A DNA stretch of 64,000 nucleotides from Verticillium longisporum (Eukaryota > Ascomycota > Sordariomycetes > Glomerellales > Plectosphaerellaceae). Below are positions 57,986 through 64,000 of this stretch, in pieces. Position numbers and translations under genes: made by a program. Location of the stretch: positions 3,162,001 to 3,226,000 of the forward strand of contig JAETXT010000010.1 of assembly GCA_019188255.1 (NCBI GenBank), read 5' to 3'. Position 1 is the stretch's first letter; every line of letters starts with the position of its first letter. A model generated the notes under the pieces. It saw nothing but the letters and a program-made list of their open reading frames with translations, was not told the origin of the DNA and did no database searches.

Positions 57986-58687
57986 TCCCGGATTTCCCTC
58001 TTGACCTCCCTTGTGTACATGACTGCCGCGCGTGAGCTGTTTGTGTTGACCCGTCTCTCAGATGCCACCCCCAAGTGTCGGATGACCGAGGACGAGTTGC
58101 TGCGCAGGGCGTTGGATTCAGTGAAGCGAAATGGGTAGCGACATGGCCCAGCGTAATTACCATGAACGCATTTTGGCACCAGAACGGATGTTTGGGTTTG
58201 GGGTTGATGGGAGTACATGGCGATGATGTAATGACTGTGACGGTCGAACTGGAGATTTGTATTGGGACGACGAAAGATCTACACGATCACGGCATGCGGG
58301 TTGCACGGGCATGAGAGCATCAGTCTCTCCAATGCATGAGAGATGCAGTATTTCAGACCAGCTAGTTGGCCGACCTTTGGTCGTCAAGTCCCACGCAAGA
58401 TGGGCGCCACGGGAAACAAAAGCCGTCCTGGCTTGTCTATGTACCTACAGAGGGGTAGCAAGCAGTCTGCGCGCGGGGCTACCAGTCGACGCCGGGTTCC
58501 GATTCGTGATTCAAGCAAGTCATGGCGTCGTGGGGCCTCATCGGCCTGTATGGTGTTTCTGCCGTTCTGTGACGGCCTTTGGGGTCATGCACCCTCCTGC
58601 GGGATCATGCACCCTGCTGCGGTATCAAGTATCGCCTCGTGATGTGCCATGTGTGCCCAGGTAAGGAGAGGCAGTGTGCGGAGGGGC
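57986..58687. other. convergent intergenic region
   Basis: About 700 bp between the 3' ends of the Zn2Cys6 gene and the small membrane protein gene. No gene or strong repeat; a short repeat of tcatgcaccctcctgcggga type occurs at 58588-58625. Confidence 0.6.
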
Positions 58688-59081
58688 TCACTTCTTCTTG
58701 CCCGACTTGTCCTCGATCTTGCCGCCGCCGAGGTTCCACGCCTTGACGACCCAGCTCTGGGTCTGGTCGACGTACTTTTCGTTGGCGACGTGCTTGACGC
58801 CGACGCGGACGCCGTCCTTGGTGAAGACGACGTTCTTCTTGCCCATGCGCTCCGAGGCGGCGCCCTGGATCTTGACGACGGAGAGGTAGACCTGCCAGCA
58901 GACCCAGGCGAGGGCGCCGAGGACGAGGAGGGTGATGATGAGGGGGATGAGCTGTCTGTGTTTGTTAGCTCTTCTTCTTTCCTTTTTGTTCTTCTTCTTC
59001 TTCTTGTCTTTCTTCTTCTTGTCTGTCTGCCTCGGTTGAGGTCTCGCGCCGCAGCTGGGATGCTTACCCTAGTCGAGACAT
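58688..59081 (-). CDS. 93-residue single-pass membrane protein
   Basis: A 14-nt first exon (59068-59081, ATGTCTCGACTAGG, donor GTAAGC) joins 58688-58955 at a CAG acceptor and closes the frame as MSRLG|QLIPLIITLLV. The protein has one N-terminal hydrophobic segment (about 7-30, LIPLIITLLVLGALAWVCW), then a basic soluble tail with KKNVVFTKDGVRVGVKHV, then YVDQTQSWVVKAWN, and ends GKKK. The tail is regular and shows no low complexity, and third positions are strongly GC-biased, both signs of selection. The C-terminal lysines could be an ER-retrieval-type signal, which is inference. I do not recognise the family. It is divergent from SEC24 and converges with the Zn2Cys6 gene. Confidence 0.75.
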
Positions 59082-59782
59082 GGTTGCGACGTCGAGGTGG
59101 AATCCGCGTGCCGTGGTCTTGTCTGGCGTTGGAATGTCGAGGAGGAGAATCGCGAATGGCAGACGGGGTCGGAGCCAAGAAGTAAAGAGGGCGGGGCTTG
59201 ATGAAGAAGACAAGAAACCGTCGGCGAAGCTTCAGCTTCAGGGGTCGTCAAAAAGCAGTCTCGCGGGCAATGCAAGAAGAAAGAGTTCCTTTCCCGAGGG
59301 TGGTGTCCCTTCCAGAATGTAAGAAAGAAGAAAAAAAAAGACGTGCAGCGAAGAAAAAGTCGAGTCAAGATGGGATGTCGAGGGTCCAGAAGCTATCACA
59401 AGCTGGCGGCGATTGGGGGGGGGGGGCAGGGGTCAGGTCCCTGGGCGAGGACGGGCACGTAGAGAAAAAGAGCCTTGGCGCTAAAACTGGGAACGGCGAC
59501 CTCGCGCAGGCAAATCAAGGCCCTTTCTTTGCGCGGGAGGGGGGGGCGCAAGGGGGGCAGCGGGCAGCGGGGAGCGGCGGATCGGTAGTTTTGGAATGGC
59601 GAGACGGGGGCGATGGGCCTGGCAAGCCTGGGTAGAGGTAGCAGCCGTAGGTAGTACTGTAGCACTGTAGCAAGCAGTAAAATAAGGGGGACCACGGCGG
59701 GGACGTCAGTTCGTATCGCTGGGGCTGGTGTCTGGAAAGGTCCAGGTGCGGGCAGACAAGCGCAGCAGGCAGACAAGCAGAA

Positions 59783-59852
59783 GACAGCGGCAAAAAAGAC
59801 AGCGGCAAAAAAGACAGCGGCAAAAAAGACAGCGGCAAAAAAGACAGCGGCA
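59783..59852. repeat. 15-bp tandem repeat, 4.7 copies
   Basis: Unit gacagcggcaaaaaa, four full copies (59783-59842) plus a partial. Copies are identical. Confidence 0.95.
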
Positions 59853-60372
59853 GCAGCTCTACTTGTAACCGACCGGCTCAAGAGTCATGCTGGAGGGCTC
59901 CAATGCGGGAAGGATCTGGTGATGGTGCACTGCACATTTGCGCTGCACAGCACAGCACAGTACGATCGAACACTTGATTCAGCGCATCGTGCCACCGATG
60001 CTCAGCAGGTGTCGATCATTGGCCGCCGCACGCAGAGCACTCGACCCTGAGACATGGTCCGTGCGCATGCGGTTGCGGACAGGAATGACATGGGCAAGTC
60101 TCGCGTAAGGTACGACAGACCAGCAGCGGGAAGACGTTGATCCATCCCAGCAGTGTGCATCCGTCATCTGCCGCCTCACACTGGACTTGGACTGTGCGTT
60201 TCGCCTGCGCCACAGCATTCGAGCTTCTTGCTTGGGGACAACCACGACACGATGGATGCTGCGTGTCATGGGGGGGATTCTGTGTCGAGCTCTTGAAAAC
60301 CTGTCCTGTAGCGTCTGTATCGTGCTCCTCGTACTTCCTCTACCAGCACCGAACCATGTGCCTGCTTTGTGT

Positions 60373-60399
60373 CCAGCCTTGCCAGCCTTGCCAGCCTTG
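60373..60399. repeat. threefold 9-bp tandem repeat
   Basis: Three identical ccagccttg units, followed by two related tcgactg units, upstream of SEC24. Confidence 0.9.
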
Positions 60400-60734
60400 C
60401 CTCGACTGCCTCGACTGACCCGTGGCTGAGCCCCACAGCAGCCACCTGGCGAAAGGCCACACATCCAACCCAAGCTCCCACCGAGTCGGTCGGCTGGTCT
60501 TGTCGCCTGCGTCCAACTTCAAAGCTCCCTCTCGAGAGCTTCCTTTCCCCACCTCCCCCCCGCCTCGCCAACAGCATCACCAGAACCTCGCCCTCCTCCT
60601 ATTCCCTCTCCTCCCCGCAGCTCTTCCTCGAGGAGCGGAGCGACACCCTCCGCACACGTCGACTCTTCTCACCAAAGCGGCGTCTCTTTCCCACTCGCCC
60701 CCCTCTCTGTCCCCTCCTCTCGCCGGCTCCTATC

Positions 60735-63700
60735 ATGTCCGCACCCCACGATGGCTACGGCCAACAGCCCTACACCGATGAACCACAGCAAGGCTTCGAA
60801 GCCCAATCCGAGGCGCCTCACGCTCAAGCAGCCGACCATGCCAAGAAGAAGAAGCGAGGATACGCCTCCCAGGCCTACGAGTTTGGCGCGGGCGCAAATA
60901 CCGGTGTAGCTGGCCAGGTCCCCGCCGCCGGCCCCCAGCAGTATGGCATCCCCTCCCAGCCTCAGACGCCAGCCTACGCCGCCGTCGGCTACCCTGGACA
61001 GGATCCCTCGCAGCTGCAGCAGCAGCCCGGTGTTCCTCAGTACGGTGCTGGCGCGCCCGCCTACGGCGCCCCCCAGCCTCTCGCGCCCCAACCCGGCGCA
61101 CCTCAGCCCGCCGCCTACGGATACCAGGCTCCAGATGTTGGCTATCCCGGCCCCGGACAGGGCGCCCCCGCTCCCAACGCGCCTGGCGTCGCCGGCATCA
61201 ACCAGCAGATGGCCGGCATGAACCTCGGGCCCGGCGGTCAGCCCCAGCCCCAGCCCGCCCAGCCCGCCCGCCCCGTGGCTCTGAACCAGCTCTACCCCAC
61301 CGACCTCCTGAACCAGCCCTTCAACGTCTCCGAGCTGGATCTGCCGCCGCCTCCCATCATCCTGCCCCCCAACGTGAGTCTCGCTCCTCTCCTCCGTGTC
61401 GCAGCTACACCCTCTCGCACCTCTCCTCCCTGCCACAGCGGTTCCTAACAGCCAACCTTTCTCCCAGTCGAGCGTCACACCTTCGCCTCACGCCAACTGC
61501 TCGCCTCAATACGTTCGCTCTACGCTGAACGCCGTCCCCACGACACACTCTCTCCTGAAGAAGTCGCGCCTCCCGTTCTCTCTCATCATCCAGCCGTACG
61601 GCGCACTCCACGATGACGAGAGCCCCGTCAACATTGTCCAGGACCAGATCATCGCGCGCTGCCGTCGTTGCAGGACCTACATCAACCCCTTCGTGACCTT
61701 CCTCGACCACGGCCACCGATGGAGGTGCAACATGTGCCAGCTCACCAACGACGTGCCCCAGGCCTTTGACTGGGACGCCGCGACGCAAAAGTCGACCGAC
61801 AGGTGGGGTCGTCATGAGCTCAACTACTCGGTCGTCGAGTTTGTCGCTCCCCAGGAGTACATGGTCCGCCCGCCTCAGCCCCTTGTGTACCTCTTCCTCT
61901 TCGACGTCAGCTACGCCTCCGTCTCGACCGGCCTCCTCGCCACCAGCGCGCGCACCATTCTCGACAGCCTCAACAGGATACCCAATGCGGACCGCCGCAC
62001 TCGTCTCGGCTTCATCGCCGTCGACTCGAGCCTCCACTACTTCTCGATCCCCAAGGACGAGGACGAGAACGGAGACACCAGCATGCTCGTCGTCAGCGAC
62101 CTCGACGAGCCCTTCCTGCCCGTGCCCACCGATCTGCTCGTGCCCCTGACCGAGAGCCGCCAGAGCATCGAGAACTTCCTGACGAAGCTCCCCGAGATGT
62201 TCCAGAACAACCAGAACAACGGCTCTGCCCTCGGGCCCGCCCTCAAGGCCGGCCACAAGCTCATCTCTGCTCTGGGTGGTAAGATTGTCGTGCTCACTGC
62301 GTCGCTCCCCAACCTCGGCGTCGGCAAGCTCGAGATGCGTGAGGACTAGAAGGTTCTGGGCACGAGCAAGGAGAACGCGCTCCTGCAAACGTCCAACAGC
62401 TTTTACAAGAGCTTCGCCGTCGAGTGCTCGAAGAACCAGGTCTCGATCGACATGTTCCTCTTCTCCTCCCAGTACCAGGATGTCGCGTCCCTCAGCAACC
62501 TGCCTCGCTACACTGGTGGCCAGACGTGGTTCTACCCCGGATGGAACGCCGGCCGGCCCGAGGATGCCATCAAGTTTGCCTCAGAGCTCAGCGACCACCT
62601 CTCGTCCGAGATTGGCCTCGAGGCCGTGCTGCGTGTGCGTGCGACCACGGGTCTGCGCATGAACGCTTTCTACGGCAACTTCTTCAACCGCAGCTCCGAC
62701 CTGTGCGCCTTCCCGGCCTTCCCTCGTGATCAGTGCTACGTCGTTGAGGTCGCCATTGACGAGAACCTGACAAAGAACGTCATCTGCCTCCAGACGGCCG
62801 TGCTGCACACGACGTGCAACGGCGAGCGCCGCATCCGTGTCATCACTCTGGCGCGCCCGACGACGTCGAACCTGGCCGACGTCTACGCCTCTGCCGATCA
62901 GCAGGCCATCGCCCCCTACTTCAGCCACAAGGCCGTTGAGCGCGCGCTCAGCGGGGGGCTCGAGGCGGCCCGCGACTCCTTGAGGCACAACCTGATTGGG
63001 CTTCTGCAGACGTTCAGGAAGGAGCTCGCCGGCGGCAGCATGGGCGGCGGTCTCCAGTTCCCCTCGAACCTGCGCGGCCTGCCCGTGCTGTTCCTCGGTC
63101 TCATGAAGATCGTCGGTCTGCGCAAGTCTGCCCAGATCCCGTCGGATCTTCGTTCGGCGGCGCTCTGCCTGCTGTCGACGCTGCCCGTGCCTCTGTTGAT
63201 GCAGTATATTTACCCGAGGCTCTACTCGCTCCACGACATGCCGGACAATGCCGGCACGCCAGACCCCGAGACGAGCCACATTGTGCTCCCACCGCCGGTC
63301 AACCTCTCGTCGGAGCGGTTCGCGCCGTATGGTCTCTATCTCATTGACGACGGCCAGACGCAGTTCCTCTGGGTCGGGCGCGACACGGTGCCGCAGCTGC
63401 TCGCCGACGTGTTCGGCATCGAGGACAGGACACAGCTGCGCGTCGGCAAGGGCTCGGTGCCGGAGCTCGACAACGACTTCAACGAGCGGGTACGCGCCGT
63501 CATCTACAAGAGCCGCGACAACAAGGCCAAGGGCGTCGGCAGCATCACGCTGCCGCACCTGTACGTTGTGCGCGAGGACGGCGAGCCCAGCCTCAAGCTG
63601 TGGGCGCAGACGCTGCTGGTGGAGGACCGGGCGGACCAGGGCATGAGCGCCGCGCAATGGCTCGGCATCCTGCGGGAGAAGGTGAGTCCATGATCTCGGC

Positions 63701-63744
63701 GCTCTCTTTTTTCCGTGACTAACACTGTCCAGGTTATGACGTAG
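60735..63744 (+). CDS. SEC24: COPII cargo adaptor SEC24, one in-frame TAG
   Basis: Exons 60735-61373, 61468-63681 and 63733-63744 (coding only V-M-T-stop) give 954 residues if codon 507 is sense. SEC24 binds Sec23 and picks cargo for ER-derived COPII vesicles. Residues 1-213 are Pro/Gln/Gly-rich. The zinc finger has C278, C281, C300 and C303 ([11 protein letters not shown] ... WRCNMC). The trunk follows ([31 protein letters not shown]), then beta, helical and gelsolin regions ([16 protein letters not shown]). TAG at 62347-62349 sits between KLEMRED and [12 protein letters not shown]; the frame on both sides is the same and strongly conserved. A real stop would delete the C-terminal half of an essential protein. 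Confidence 0.93.
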
Positions 63745-64000
63745 GCTGCTTCAGGAGTGTCGAGGGGATGGTTGGAAAAGGACGGACGGATGGTCGTGGG
63801 TCCAATAGAGTAGGAAGCCTCTGGGGAAGCGTTTGGGGGGAGGTTTCATGATAATATCACAATATCATACAAAAGATGTCGAGGGGTGGTTTGTAGTGCT
63901 ACAGTCCGCGCCCTTGGACAGGCCTTATGTTAGACGTCGCTCTGTGCATTGCCTGCTGTGCGTTCGTTGCGTGCATTGCCTGCTGTGCGTCCGTTCCGTG
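63745..64000. other. SEC24 3' region
   Basis: Downstream sequence with a repeated cgttgcgtgcattgcctgct-type unit at the window edge (about 63946-63990). No gene seen; it runs out of the window. Confidence 0.6.

Larger units (their letters stand above)
59082..60734. promoter_or_regulatory. divergent region upstream of SEC24, with tandem repeats
   Basis: 1.65 kb. It holds a 15-bp tandem repeat at 59783-59852, a threefold ccagccttg repeat at 60373-60399, G-runs near 59416-59427, and a C/T-rich SEC24 leader at 60540-60734. Open frames here are products of the repeats. No further gene recognised. Confidence 0.55.

Noticed and set aside
59783..59852. CRISPR-like array
   Set aside because: Repeats are directly tandem without spacers, and the genome is eukaryotic.
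59396..59881. Minus-strand frame with repeated FFAAV units
   Set aside because: The repeats come only from the 15-bp DNA tandem array; the rest is Pro/Leu low complexity.
62581..63657. 358-codon minus-strand open frame opposite SEC24
   Set aside because: It is antisense to conserved SEC24 sequence and rich in Arg, Val, Glu and Leu, as expected for a shadow frame.
1..64000. tRNA or 5S rRNA genes
   Set aside because: I looked for B-box-like GGTTCGANTCC and its complement outside exons and found no convincing match; a covariance-model scan would settle it.

Overview
The window is nuclear DNA of a filamentous ascomycete. Genes are dense and mostly conserved single-copy eukaryotic genes. Introns are short (about 50-130 nt) with GTRNGT donors, CTAAC-like branch points and pyrimidine-poor acceptors. 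Third codon positions are GC-rich and intergenic regions are kilobase-long. Gene content and protein style (Zn2Cys6 regulator, APH-like kinase, jacalin-tailed zincin) fit Sordariomycetes, most likely Hypocreales; that placement is inference, not a database result. I see no secondary-metabolite cluster, rRNA, tRNA or CRISPR.

Layout, left to right: ECD/SGT1-family protein (+, 770-2695); APH-like kinase (-, 2913-4372); a 4.1 kb repeat-rich gap; tRNA acetylation factor TAN1 (-, 8463-9916); pyruvate decarboxylase (-, 10330-12218); sulfhydryl oxidase ERV1 (-, 13289-13970) divergent from uroporphyrinogen-III synthase HEM4 (+, 14416-15372); a Whi5-like G1/S repressor (-, 16239-17364) divergent from a zincin-fold protein with a jacalin tail (+, 20787-23329); phosphatidylserine synthase CHO1 (+, 24290-25161); threonyl-tRNA synthetase (-, 25977-28779) divergent from H/ACA snoRNP protein GAR1 (+, 29600-30551); PIP2/TORC2 protein SLM1 (-, 31404-34375); actin/endocytosis protein LDB17 (-, 37762-39427); acyltransferase LRO1 (-, 40031-42092) divergent from NatC catalytic subunit NAA30 (+, 43275-43871); a DUF1917/BLES03 protein (-, 44134-45217) divergent from diphthine methyltransferase DPH7 (+, 45823-47125); karyopherin MSN5 (+, 47952-52151); a 3.9 kb gap holding a MITE-like element; a Zn2Cys6 regulator (+, 56045-57985); a 93-residue membrane protein (-, 58688-59081) divergent from COPII subunit SEC24 (+, 60735-63744).

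The genes are housekeeping and do not form one pathway. They cover translation (TAN1, THS1, GAR1, DPH7), lipid metabolism and membrane traffic (CHO1, LRO1, SLM1, LDB17, SEC24), mitochondria and heme (ERV1, HEM4), and nuclear transport and cell cycle (MSN5, Whi5-like).

The main unusual observations are: (1) five conserved genes each need exactly one extra base, and SEC24 carries one in-frame TAG, which points to assembly errors; (2) the zincin-fold protein has lost all three metal-binding histidines in an otherwise intact motif; (3) a 249-bp element has perfect 33-nt terminal inverted repeats; (4) intergenic DNA holds clustered 16-19 bp palindromes built from ACCTAGGT/GGTACC; (5) an intact GATA palindrome lies between ERV1 and HEM4.
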